NCBI RefSeq assembly: GCF_003589595.1 | Contig: NW_020654080.1 | Coordinates: 4,210,388-4,274,387, forward strand | Direction: 5' to 3' | Length of the DNA stretch: 64,000 nt | Origin: Hyposmocoma kahamanoa | Taxonomy: Eukaryota; Arthropoda; Insecta; Lepidoptera; Cosmopterigidae | In this document: piece by piece, positions 10,253-21,800 of the stretch | Layout of the letters: each line of letters starts with the position of its first letter | Numbering within the stretch: position 1 is the stretch's first letter | The notes under the pieces: model-generated | Database searches by the model: none | Told to the model about the DNA's origin: nothing | What the model saw: only the letters and a program-made list of their open reading frames with translations | Program-made: the position numbers and the translations under genes

Positions 10253-12386
10253 GTAATGAATTTCTTACGTAGCTCGAACTTTATGAATTTTAAATTACGT
10301 TTTTTCTGACGCTACGTTACAAGTATTATTCCCTAATTAAAATAGTTTTGCAAATAAGTCGGTTTAAACTGAATTCTTTTGGCGGAAGTCAAGTATTACT
10401 ATTCAATTTAATTAAAGGGCGATTACCGATTATCTTAATTGTTTACATTATTTTATTCGATAATTGATAACAGTTGAAAAATTTTCCTTGATAACACGTA
10501 TTTTATAGCGTGGTATATGTTTAAATTATAAGAATTATAGCGCCATAGACTTAGAATAATGATGGGAACGAACAATGTTTATATTATAGAGAAATACGTA
10601 ACAGGATTCAAAATTATCTAGATGTTTATTTTCTTTGATAATTGTACGACATAATTCCCCATAATTATCCATATTATTATAGACCAAAAATTAAAGAGAC
10701 AAAATTATGAATTAGTTCAGTTGTTCGTGACGTTTTTGTGATTGTGTGTTTACGTTTGGTTACGTTCCGGATATATATACATGGCACGACATTAGTTGCA
10801 GTACCATTTTGTTGTTTCAATTAATTTATAAACATCAAGATAAATTACATCATGATAATTGTCTATGATAATTATTATGATCATTATCATCATAATTATC
10901 TAAGATAATTACTACTTCGAACACTGATTTTTAGTAGTTCTGTTATAACAAAGGTGTTTATATCAATGATGTGTACAGCAGTTATTCTACTATTGAGTTA
11001 GAATTCAGTTGTTAAAATGTACGATTTTGCGATGCATGAAAAATTGCAGGTGTACGTATCAAAATCCGACGCGTGATGGACTCACAAAGGTTGTAATATT
11101 TGTAATTTAAGATACTCCTACACAAACTTGCGGACTATTGTCAGTACCTTGGCGGCCGTGGGAATTTTCACAAGGTGCAGCTAATCTTCCCTACCGTGAT
11201 AAAGGGTACAGTTTATCTTTTACCCCAAAAAATTTGTTTGTGCAAATATAAACCAAATTTTTTCTTTAATAGTTGCAGGATTTATGACAAAGTTTTTTAA
11301 AAAGGTTCAGTAACCTTTAATGGCAGTTGCTTCAAAATATCGTCGTTTTTAATATGCTTATAGTGCATGATAATTCAAATTAAGTATGCGGTTATAGCCT
11401 ACGACAATGTAGTCATACACAAATGTTTTTTTTTACGCAGCACTAAACAAAAAAAGGATTAACGCGACTTTCTAACACGTAATGAGGATAATCTCTCTTC
11501 ATGTCGTGACAAATTGTCAGTTGCCACCCTGGGCGCCCGGGGCTTCATTTAAATAAATTATTTATCACTGAAATTGCTATTTAGAATGTTGACATTGTAA
11601 ATTTTACGAGCTAGTATGTGAACCAGAGATAACGGACGAAAATTAACCGTGAAAATTAACACGGGGATTTGGTCATGTAATCATCTGCATGTAGTTCAGT
11701 AACATGATTTTAATCTATTTCGGGAAACATACAGGTTACTTACTACAATACACGAAATTTATTAAAAACAAGGTTCGAATTGATGACTATTCACTATAAA
11801 TTATCTTCGTAAATATACCTTGATATTTCGTCGAGGTTAGTGCAAATCCATCCGCAAATGAAGTATTGGTAATAGACGCGTATGGATCAAACCAAATTCC
11901 ACAGGAGAGGTATTTAACGTTATTACTTTGTTATTTAAATGGCTTTGTGCACAGTAAGCATTAATTTATGTTGTCTATAGACAGACTGTAAATCACATTA
12001 ATTTGGTTGCCACGACATTAACGCGAATTTAATTTGGCGACTTCATTACCTGAATGGAGACTCAATCAAATGCCAGTTACGCGTAATTGCACTATCCCCG
12101 ACGATTTGTAACATTACTAACAACAAAAAGCTGTTGCCTAGCAACGACGTGCTATGAGTTTTGTATCAGGAAGTCTGCTCTCGTTCCCCAACAGACGTCC
12201 GTCTAATACAATTACTGCCAAATAAGTAATACTCGACTAAAAGACAATGTCAGGAGTGAAGCTTCGTTCGCATCATGCGTGTGTTAATTTGACAGTAATT
12301 GTTTCGGATGGAGAGTGGGAGTACAGAACCTGAGACGAATCCAACGACATATATATTGTGTAAAATATATATATAATATAGTTGGT
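10253..12386. other. AT-rich intergenic stretch with GATAATTAT clusters
   Basis: No gene is visible. Around 10605-10685 and 10850-10912 the motif GATAATTAT/ATAATTATC is repeated in both orientations. A 24-nt segment at 10620-10643 recurs inverted at 13010-13033 with two mismatches. The rest is plain AT-rich DNA. Confidence 0.55.
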
Positions 12387-12513
12387 TCGTTCCGTGGCTT
12401 AGTTGGTATAGCGTCTGGCACGGTATGCAAGAGGACGTCGGTTCGAATCCGACCGGATCGAAGGAATTTTTTCTGAGTGTTTTTTCTGAGTGTTCGATCT
12501 TTGTATTAATAAT
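12387..12513 (+). repeat. tRNA-derived SINE (family S1), tRNA-like head
   Basis: The head has an A box (TGGCTTAGTTGGTATAGCG) and a B box (GGTTCGAATCC), with a good T-arm (GTCGG/CCGAC) and a nearly pairing acceptor stem (one T-T mismatch). The anticodon arm cannot form, so it is not a working tRNA gene. The body after GGATCGAAGGAATTTTT ends in GTTCGATCTTTGTATTAATA, matching the minus-strand copy at 3344. A short TTTTTCTGAGTG duplication sits in the tail. Confidence 0.75.
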
Positions 12514-12600
12514 TATAACAAACTAGTGGAGTAATTTCACAAAAAATAATTGAATATAAATTCAATAAAAATTTAATTTATATAATATAGTCTCAAATAA

Positions 12601-12896
12601 AAAAAGACTTCAAAGGCTCTGGAATTACATCTATTTGCCAAGTTTTATTGAAAATCAGTTACCGGAAAGTGCGCGAAAACGGGTTCTTCCATCCACCTCA
12701 AAGTGGCAAAATAGGGGATTTTGCCACTTTGAGGTGGATTTTTTCTTCAAATTTAAATGGAACCAATATTGAGGCACCACTCTGAGGCTCTTTCTAAAAA
12801 AAAAAGAATCACCCAAATCGGCTATCGCGTGACATTCATACAAAAACCATACAGACGAATTGAGAACCTCCTCCTTTTTTTAAGTCGGTTAAAAAG
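12601..12896 (+). mobile_element. Family D element with an internal 22-bp perfect hairpin
   Basis: The ends are AAAAAGACTTCAAAGG and TTTTTTTAAGTCGGTTAAAA. The body holds GCCAAGTTTTATTGAAAATC and GTTACCGGAAAGTGCGCGAA. Unlike the other copies it carries an exact inverted repeat: 12691-12712 pairs with 12718-12739 across the loop AGGGG. The arms contain CACCTCAAAGTGGCAAAAT, apparently a duplication-inversion of the family's own GCCAC...GAGGTGGA segment. Confidence 0.85.
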
Positions 12897-14274
12897 TCAC
12901 ATTCCTAACGTTGTCCCAGAGATTTTTTATTTTCTAACTGATAAAATTAGGAATCAGTGTGGATAATTATCGTATATATATCGCATCATTATCAGATAAT
13001 TATCATAATAATTATCAAAGAAAATAAATGTCTTGACAATTTCAAACCCTGGTTAATAAGTTTCACATTGCATAATTACATGTTATTTATTATCTATAGA
13101 CAATCTATTATGTATGCACAAAGTCGCACATTAAGCATTAAACTTATAGCGTAATTAGTAATCCATGACGATAACAACTTGAGTGAATTTATTAATCGTC
13201 TTTCGTATTAGTTAACTAAATCGTAAGCAAGACATCTATCTAATTAACCCCTAATTATTTATAATGCAAAAATCCTTTTAAAACTACCTAGCGCGATTTA
13301 AAAGAGAATTTACGGCTGGAGAAAATTATAATATTTATTTTAACGACGCAACAAATGTAACAGAATTTATAACTACAAATACAGACACTTGAAGTGTACG
13401 TAACTCTTTTTAAATTTAACAAGATATTCATTTTGATCATCATAACGATTTACCTGTCAATTTACTGACAGGCTGTACAACATGAGTTTTGCCAACCCTA
13501 GACAAATGTTTTGACTCTCGGATCAGAACTGGTTTTCATTACCCTATTTAAAAAAAAACATAGGTATTTTATTTTTAAACACGTAGAGTTTAATGTCGAT
13601 TGACTTTAAAATAAACATTTAAATTAGAGGATAAGTAGCATTGTCTGTCTGCTCCGGTTAGTTTTCGTATTCTTTAACTTCCTGCTTATCTATTTTTTGT
13701 ATTTTCTTTAAAGGGTCCCATGAATGTGAAATTAATTGAAGGGTTACTGTAAAAGGGTTGATTTCGGGGCGAGCGGGATCTAATTTTGTTACGGTTTATC
13801 TAACAATGCAGCAGATGGGGAGAGGTGTTGGTTACGGGAAATACACGTAACCAAAGGTCACATGAGTATCTACGGATTTTTTAATGCATAGCAATCATCT
13901 TAAATCAATAAAAAATATATTTTAACTGGATATAAAATATTTATAGAAAATTGGAAAAACATTGAGAATTGATTTAGTCATTTGTGCTTTTTTTTGGACG
14001 GTAAGGTATATACAATTCCTGAATATACATAACGCTGCCAAAATTTTAAAATCTCGCAACTCCGTTTTTGAACGAATCCCTTTTTTATTCTTCAAGCGCA
14101 ATATCGGGCAAATAAAGTTTAAAATATAATTTCTAGATCGTTTTTTAGTCATAAAATGAAGATAAAATTATAGATTGTCATATAATTATATCTACAATTA
14201 CTAGAAATTAACATAATTGTTATTTGTGCCTCTTAAAAGTTTCATTAATGGAGGTTTATGATTTTAGACGACGA
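12897..14274. other. AT-rich intergenic stretch, inverted partner of 10620 segment
   Basis: It starts with a GATAATTATC-rich block (12961-13015), and 13010-13033 is the inverted match of 10620-10643. No gene is visible in the remainder. Confidence 0.5.
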
Positions 14275-14314
14275 TTGTGTGTATACATATATCATGTATA
14301 TGATATATACACAC
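14275..14314. repeat. Imperfect palindrome of about 40 bp
   Basis: TGTGTGTATACATATATCAT is followed by a near reverse complement, giving a TA/CA-rich self-complementary stretch. It is probably a microsatellite-derived cruciform. Confidence 0.8.
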
Positions 14315-14562
14315 AAATATTCCTAATTTGTATGAACATGAGCTCAAAGTGATGCTAAATTTAGTATCATTACATTTATGATTTCACATAAAGAATGTAT
14401 AAACATCGAGGCGTTTTACTGCACCATCAGTACGCAGGACTTTTATTAGTTGTAACCAGTGCCAGTGTCTTAAGTGGCCTTCGGGAAGCCGAAGCCGAAG
14501 TCGAATATTAAATTTAAACAATACGCGTATGTCTTAAACATACTCTTTAAAGTGTAAGTTTC

Positions 14563-14666
14563 ATAATAGATAATGATAATAGATAATGATAATAGACAAT
14601 GATAATAGACAATGATAATAGAGAATGATAATAGATAATGATAATATATAATGACAATAGATAATG
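14563..14666. repeat. 13-bp minisatellite, eight units
   Basis: The unit ATAATAGATAATG is repeated eight times in phase with single-base variants (GACAATG, GAGAATG, TATAATG, ACAATAG). Some neighbouring units share variants, suggesting expansion by slippage or unequal exchange. Confidence 0.93.
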
Positions 14667-15363
14667 TACTTAGTAAAGCAAGTTAAGATGTAGTGCGGAA
14701 TTAGCATTAGCATAACAGGAATTTTAGCAAATGCTAAATAGAAGCCGATATTTCTGTGCAAAAGTGTAACCCTAGTCGTAACGTAAGCGTTGATGCAGAT
14801 TTTTACTTCTAATCGACTACAATTCAAAAGTATGCGAGGTGATCGTAACGTGTGGTGGGAAAGTGGATTTTATGACCTATACGATATGCTATGTTAAGGC
14901 CAGTAGATCTTATTTTTGGAGGTTACAATTTGACGTAGGCTCATTACTGCCCTCCTTTAAAGTAACAAGTTTAAATGTTATCCAAAACATATACTTCGAC
15001 TTTATTATAACATAAATGTGTACCTACTTATTAACAAATACGTAGTTGATGAAAACACTTTGGATAATTTCACGTATTTTAATTATCATTTTACTGCAGC
15101 ATTTTGAGTGGTATAAAGTGGTGTGCTTCCCAGAAATCATTACTTAAGATTGTTCAATTATTGTACTTATTTTCTTCTACCACAGTACGAAAAAGAAAGC
15201 GACTAGAATTAGATAACCTACCATCAAAAAAATTATGGTGTAAGGAATGAAGCTTCGGTCCAGCCCAGTCCTAAAAGATGTCCCGTCATAAACAAGAGAC
15301 CAATGGTAATTTGTACAGCGAAGACGAGCAAAATATGCGTGGCAATTCATCACAATCGCTCAG
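14667..15363. other. Intergenic DNA upstream of the Myc promoter region
   Basis: AT-rich and free of recognisable repeats. Base composition turns GC-richer from about 15240 towards the first Myc exon. Confidence 0.45.
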
Positions 15364-16140
15364 TTATTTTTGCTTCGCGCCATAACCTGAGGAATGCCGA
15401 CGGGCTAGCTTCGATATCGGCAGCTGCCCGTTAACTACGACATACGCCCTGCACACGACTCGCCACACCGACCGCCGACTGAGCTGTATACCTACCCACT
15501 TAGCTAGCGTCCGTCGCCTCCTCGATTTCCCTCCCAACACCGCGCCCTCACACAGTCTCACGCTCCACTCACACACTCAAACCCGGCGAAGGTATTCTTC
15601 GAATGCCGCTGCGCTGATTTCCTTCCTCGTACGACCCCCTCCATTAAGACGCCGCCTGTATGGCCAAATCCTTGATTTTGGCAATGATTTCCCATAGAAG
15701 CCTGCAAAAATAAACTAAAGGGATGATTGTCAGATGATGTGCTGTTAGTTATCGGATGGAAGGCGCGTATTTTCAGAGAATTTCGTGAATGGAAAGGAAC
15801 CGGCGGCGCTAGGTGAGCGGGCGCCGGCTGCGGGGTGCGGGGGGCAAGCCGGTACTGCCGCGCGCCGCCGCCGCGTCGCCGCCGGCCGCTGCCGGTCGCG
15901 CTCACGACTCCGCGCGAAACACTGCTCGTGAACCTAGTTGTGTCCACGGCGCTCTACAGATCGCACGCGCGGCTTCCCTTTGAACCGGCCGGCTCGCAAA
16001 TAATGCAGTGTTTGACAAACTCAATCGGAGGTCTCGGAAGAAGTACCGTATTCAATTTACACTGTATAACCAATCGCATATTCTCAGTGAGTGTTACGCA
16101 GTGTGTAAGAAAAAAACTTTGTCGAAGATTCTGAAAAATC
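15364..16140 (+). promoter_or_regulatory. Myc: Putative Myc promoter / CpG-rich 5' region
   Basis: In contrast to its AT-rich flanks this stretch is GC- and CpG-rich (CGCGCCGCCGCCGCGTCGCC at 15859 is typical) and sits directly before the 16200 splice donor that precedes the Myc start exon. Initiator-like TCAGT motifs lie at 15360 and 16084. No clear TATA box was seen. The exact start site cannot be set from sequence, and the region may hold several. Confidence 0.55.
16003..16134 (+). other. Possible 43-codon upstream ORF in Myc leader
   Basis: An ATG at 16003 opens 43 codons, ending TGA at 16132-16134, upstream of the exon 1 donor. If transcription begins before 16003 this would be an upstream ORF that does not overlap the main start. 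The peptide has no known motif. Whether it lies in the transcript depends on the unmapped start site. Confidence 0.3.
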
Positions 16141-16200
16141 TTGTGTAAAATTGTGTAATCGCCGGCCGCTGCCGGATTGCATTTTGCACAAACTTTTTTG
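16135..16200 (+). other. Myc: Myc non-coding exon 1, 3' end and splice donor
   Basis: The exon ends at 16200 with a perfect donor, TTTTTTG|GTGAGTG. Its 5' end is undefined and probably lies in the preceding CpG-rich block. The next acceptor, TTCTATTGTTGCAG, ends at 18204, giving a 2004-bp intron. A non-coding first exon followed by two coding exons is the classic vertebrate MYC layout. Confidence 0.7.
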
Positions 16201-18204
16201 GTGAGTGTTACTTTTCATTTAATTGTTATTGCTTTGATTAGGTTGATGTAGTGATTTATGGGTGTTGGAAATCGTGAACAATATTAGTATTTGTGGGTAG
16301 TTATAAGTGAGTCAGGCCAAGGCGCCGGCCGGGTATGGCGGGGCGTTGCCGGTACATTGGCTAGTAAACCGTGGTGTAATAGATTTTTCCGCGAATCGCT
16401 AGCGCCTAAATTCTTCGCATTGTTGTCAGTGTGACGAGTGTTCGCTGATATTATTGATGATTTCCAAGACTTAACGACTTAGCGGGTACTTAGCAAATTT
16501 TTGCAAATTTTTTTTTCAACTTAAATGGTGTAGGGTAGGCTTAGGAACATTCATTCCAAGTGTCCAAAACCATTGATATTTCGCAATAACATTTTCGGTT
16601 ATGAAACTAAAGTCGTGTCCTAATATTATGTATACCTACGTAGCCGGCACTTATGTGGGTGCAATTACTTAGATAGGTATTACTTGTTTACCTTTATGTT
16701 ACACAATATTTTGAAAGCAACAATGTTTATAATGTTTCACCATTAATTTGTAATAAAATTAAATATTCCAAATTTATTAAAACCTATACATTGGTGTAAT
16801 AAAAAATGTTCATTGAGACTTGTTAAGTATGCAAATGACAATTATAAATTTTATTTCAACCAATAGATCTATACTAAACGTAAGGCATAGGTATATTACC
16901 TACATACGAGCCGGATTTAGCCAGTGTCTTTGGGTAGGTCAGTATTGCTTAAATGTAATGTGAGAGATTAGTTACTACGTACATGAATGATTTAATAATT
17001 TACAAATTTATTACCGTATGAGATGAGCATTTTACTTAAAATTCTAGCGTAAAAAACTTTTGGACATTTGTAAAAAATGTTTTTTTCTCAGACTTTGTTT
17101 TATTGTTGAAAATTAACAAAATGAATAATTATTATATTTATTCCTGTGCAACTTTGGAGCTATAAAATTTTACTGAAAAAATTGCTTATCATCCCAAGAA
17201 CAAACTTAGAAAATATTAATGTACCTTTTGTTGGTATAGCGATTATTAAGATGTTATTTTATTGTCGCATGCATATTGTGGTATGCATGAATTAAAATCA
17301 CTTAAATGAGCGTGCCACAGTTATGAAGTTTAAAATTCTATCGCACCATTACTTTACGTAAAGTATGTTAATAACTTTGAAAAATATTTAATTTAATTTT
17401 ATATAACGTATGTATAAATGTCGTTTTATTTATTTTTTTGCACTAATTAAATTTTGACAATGTTGCGTAGTTAAAAATTCTGCCGCCTTATTACGTAAAC
17501 TATGTAACCATAGTGTCTTCATGCGATGATTCTGTGAAATTGTAAACAGCGGGAAAATCGCGCCAACGCCGTCTATTGGTAAACAATAATTTCGCCCCAC
17601 TCATCGTTTGTAAACAAAAACAATTTAGCGGAAACTGTCTACCTGCGTGCCGCGCAAAAATTTCTCCGAACTGTAGTGATGCGCCAGGTAAATTTTTGAG
17701 TAAAAACCGTGGGTCAGGTACAGACTAATTGTTCTTAGACAAAAGTGGGATCCAGATCCAAGGCCAAAGTACTCTTTAAAACTGTTCGGTTTCGCATCCA
17801 GACTTCAGTCTGGTTTCGTACTCCGACGTGGACACTTCCCACTTTACGTGCACTTTGGAATCTCAGGAGTTGTTTGTAAATACAAAGGGTCAACAGCCCC
17901 CTTGTTTAAAACGATCTAGTCTTTTTTTACGTTGTGTAGTTTATTGGAGGTAGTGTACAATATAAAGATTAAAGTGGCTGGTGTATAGTTTTTAAATTAA
18001 TATCTTCTTCATCATTACGAACAAAATAATAATTTTATTAGGTGGGTTTTTGGAACTTGGAATTATTTCATAAAAAAAATTTAAAACGTTTTTAAATTGC
18101 AATTTTTAATTTTTATTTCATAGATGAGTACCTGCTTGGGATTTTAAGTCTTGGCTTTGTTTTTTCAAGAGATAGAATTTAAGTTTATTTTTCTATTGTT
18201 GCAG
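16201..18204 (+). other. Myc: Myc intron 1
   Basis: GT-AG intron free of recognisable transposons. The block 17520-17700 stands out. It has three forkhead-type sites (TGTAAACA 17541-17548, GTAAACAA 17579-17586, TGTAAACA 17609-17616), an E2F consensus GCGGGAAA at 17549-17556 and an inverted CCAAT (ATTGG, 17575). This is a plausible enhancer or downstream promoter element. Confidence 0.65.
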
Positions 18205-18316
18205 ACGGTGTGCGTTGATCCCATCGCGCGCATCGTCGTGTGATAAGAGGGCACTGTGATATCGACGAGTTCGTCTTAGCTTTAAAACTAGTTAGTCTTT
18301 AGTTATAAATACAAAA
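18205..18316 (+). other. Myc: Myc exon 2, 5' untranslated part
   Basis: The exon begins after TTGCAG. It contains no ATG before 18317 and has an in-frame TAG at 18293-18295, which fixes the start codon choice. The context ACAAAAATGTCG is a good insect initiation context. Confidence 0.8.
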
Positions 18317-18854
18317 ATGTCGCCGCCGCTTGATATATTTCAATTCGACATATGGGAAACTTTGGACGAGGAGTCCATGGAGTTGACACAGACATCTGAA
18401 TTCTGGACCCAAGTACACTATGAAGCAGAGAGATTGGATTTAGTACCGCCCGCTGATTCGCAAGATGCGCAGGAGAGCGACGAGGATTGGAGGATCATAG
18501 AAGCACAGGAGGAGGTGCACAAAAAAGAAAACATAGTCCATCATGATTGCATGTGGGCGGGCTCCTGCATTGATTCTGTGCATCCAAGCAATACTTTCGT
18601 ACCCACTGACTTGATGCCGCCAGCACCTGGACAAAGCCTGTTGCGACGAGACATGTCACCGGCTAGACCTGATACACCGCCTTCACTGGACGGAGACGAA
18701 CCTCCGCAGTTCCGCCACGCCGTCGACGTGGCTGGCACAGCCCTACGTCTGCTCAGGGATTCCGCCGTCGTCGCCGCTGACCACTCGTATACTCTCGCTC
18801 GGCAACATTTCGACTACCTCGGCGTCCAGACACCATCAGATTCCTGCGAATCAG
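18317..18854 (+). CDS. Myc: Myc transcription factor, N-terminal coding exon
   Basis: This exon encodes residues 1-179 of a 363-residue Myc protein, a Max partner that binds CACGTG E-boxes and drives growth and ribosome-biogenesis genes in the nucleus. The diagnostic feature is Myc box II, DCMWAGSC at residues 77-84 (vertebrate form DCMWSG), the region that recruits TRRAP-type coactivators. The N-terminus has FDIWETLDEE, resembling the DIW that precedes vertebrate Myc box I. The usual TPPLSP phosphodegron is not at that position; a TPPSL occurs after box II at residues 120-124. Acidic stretches surround residues 52-66. The exon ends TCAG|GTCAGT, phase 1, and joins 26523 so that the split codon reads GAG. 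The protein is shorter than Drosophila Myc (over 700 residues) and closer to vertebrate length. Identification is very secure when combined with the last exon. Confidence 0.96.
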
Positions 18855-21800
18855 GTCAGTAAGACATTAAAAATACATCAAAAACATTATTAGTACGTCA
18901 GCAGTTTTATTTTTATTATTTCAAGTAACATCTTTTAAGTACTCATTTCTCCGTTGAATGGTTCTTGATCATTTTGATAAGAACCAAAACAGGATCAACA
19001 TACGTTCACAATTGCCTCGTTAATTAAAATTTCGATATGATTGTTTAAGATCGTCGTGTCCCGGTGTTTTGTGTGTTTACTTAAAATTCATGTGATTGGT
19101 TGTCAGGGTCACATCGGCTTATTGGAAATTTTCTCATATACAACTGATCTGCTATGTACCAGTCTAATAAGGCTGATATTATCTTTTTCATTTTTCTATT
19201 TCTTATTGGAGGGTCGTCGTTGATGACGTCCGAATGGTTTACTTGCAAATGTTTCTTAAAGGATACACCCTAAAGTTTAAATGTGAAAAGTGAGCGTCAA
19301 CTTTGACTTCTGATCGAAAGGCTGTTTAGCGAAGCCGCGCGGGTAAATGTTTCTTGAGTAGACAAAGTTTATCCGGGATGCCGGAGGGTGGCAGGACGCA
19401 GGCGTAGTACTGCGAGCGCGGGAAACTGCGAGTATCGACCGCCACGAGTCCCCCTCCGCGTCTAGACGCACCCGCTACTCATCTCTTCCGGAACCTTCGC
19501 CCATTGCGACCTTGAACACCCCAACCTTCCTTAATGTCAAATTGCGCAACCTTACCCGTCGACTTATTTCGCGGGATTGACACGCTCAATTAGAATACGG
19601 ATTAACGTTGTTTACTGTACTTGGGTCACTGTGAAAGGTCTCGGGGTGACCTGGGTTTAGGACAGGACTAAGGTCGCCGGTACGTCGACCGAGACGTCCC
19701 GACCTTGACGCATCCTCCAACTGCGAATTGGCGCTTCCCCCGATTGTGGCAGGGTTAACATCCTCTTGTTCCATTAGTTTGATGTATGTTGTCTACCAAA
19801 TTCGAATATGCTAGACCAGTTAGTAACTTTCTATTTGTTATTTAATCGGGGATTAGAAATTGATTTATTTGATTAAAGGTTAACCACACTTTCATTTCCA
19901 ATATATTTAATTTAACTTGTCATAATCATAATTGTGTTTGTCTAAAGCTGACCTAATGTTACCATTTATTTGAACTAGAACATTACACAAATTGTCGTTG
20001 TACAATATACCTAGCATGTAGTACAATGTAATATTTATCGTTTTGCGCTTTAACTATCGTAGATAACAGTCGGAAAGGTCGCTTTGGCCGTATGTTAATA
20101 CGGCTTGTTTACAAATCAACTTGTTGCGCAGATTTTGTTCTAATAAACAACTAGTCGGAAGTATAAAGTAATTGTGAATCATAAGTATTGCTTTCTGTGT
20201 TAAAAATAAAGCAGTACGCGGTTTACAGTTGTGTCTCGGCAGACTCGCCGCGTCTAGTCCGTTACTCGCATAAGAATGCAGCGAAATGAAATGGAATCTC
20301 ATTGAAGTGGAGCTCGCCTGGCCTGCCAGACCGGTTTGGAGACGCGGTACTCCCATGTCTAGCCCGGTTGGATGACAATTTGATAGGCAGCACCTCAGTA
20401 AACGCGATTGAACGTTACTACGTTGTCATAAGGTGATTCTGCATGCCAGACGTTTAAAGGATGCAATTTTATCGTAATTGATGATAAATTTTATTGACTT
20501 TTTATTGTAAAGTTTTCGATTTTTATGTCGATGGTACTCGATTAAAAGATTCGAAACGGTCCGAGTCCCATCACTACTCGGCGAGCGCGGTAAAAATTAA
20601 CGACGCATGTGCGGTTTTATCGTGCCGGTACGCCACGCAACAAACTGTACGGTCAAAGTTGTCACCATTTTCGCGCCAATTTTCTTTGCCGTGACTACCT
20701 GGATTGTAATTTTGTTTTATCGCAAAGATTCCTGCTGCGGCGGTCTGTTTACCTATAACTGTGTAGACGACGCGTTCTAGATAATAAATCATGTTTATTA
20801 TCAAAATCTTCACCGTCGCAGTCGCATCCGAGATTCTTTGAATAACACGATTTTATGTCTTTTTTATGAAGGTGTAAACTTTGGTTATTTCACAACTTTT
20901 CAGCTTTATATTTACTTTGCACTATTTGGCGCCTGTAAATTTTAAGTAAACTGTATTTCAATGGTAAAACACGTTGAGAATTAAAATAAAACCCGAGGTG
21001 CATTAGACCTATTTTTGTTTGATAGACTGCGCGGCCATGATGAATGGTATTTTAAAATACTAGCAACTGGGGCGTTTCGCTGGACGAATTGAGTTTCTAT
21101 AAGGCAATTTAGGGCGTTTAAGTCCGGTTCGTTCGGTCCTAAACACTCGGTATCAATCAGAGAGGCAAGGCTGTGTGCTACATTCCTAGGCCTTAACTAT
21201 ATTTGGATTGTACATAGTTAAATTTATTGGTTTACAATTCCATAATTAACATCACGTATAAAAATTTAATACACTACGTAGAAAATAAAAAAAAAGGCAA
21301 CGGTAAACAATATTGTTAAGCCATTAAATAATATACCTAATAAGGGCTAAAAATCATACTGTTTATTGAGTTTCAAAAAGAGAACGATTTATATTTTTTA
21401 ACAGCTTTTCGTCAGTTTGTCGTCAGCGCACGAAACTTTGGCTACAGAATCATGGCGCCTTTACTGAAATATCACCAGTATAATTAAGTAGTTAATTCCA
21501 ATATTCATCTGTTAGTAACGAGTACCGTGGAATTTTATTTTAACACGCATTTAATTGGGTTACTATGCACGGTAAATGTTCAGGGCGCTTAGCTTAAACC
21601 AATTGCGGCACTTACTTTCTGTACTTGAAGCAATGACCTAAATATTGTACTGGTTTTGACTAGCCTACCTAGATTCTTACTAGCAACATGTGACAGGTAA
21701 TACCTAGAGGCTTATTATGTTATCACACGAATGGACGCGATCGCTTTACTAAAAGTGAAATTATCAAGCCGCTGACGCGGTCACCTGACCAAGTCAGATC

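Noticed and set aside
12387..12465. tRNA gene with good A and B boxes
   Set aside because: The T-arm and most of the acceptor pair, but the anticodon arm cannot fold and the downstream body matches another SINE copy at 3344.
14563..14666. CRISPR-like array
   Set aside because: Units of 13 bp are contiguous without spacers and the genome is eukaryotic, so it is a minisatellite.
15558..15947. 129-codon minus-strand frame in the Myc promoter region
   Set aside because: Arg/Pro/Ser-rich because of CpG-rich DNA. No motif, start context or splice evidence.
18440..18738. Minus-strand open frames opposite Myc exon 2
   Set aside because: Antisense shadows of a securely identified coding exon.
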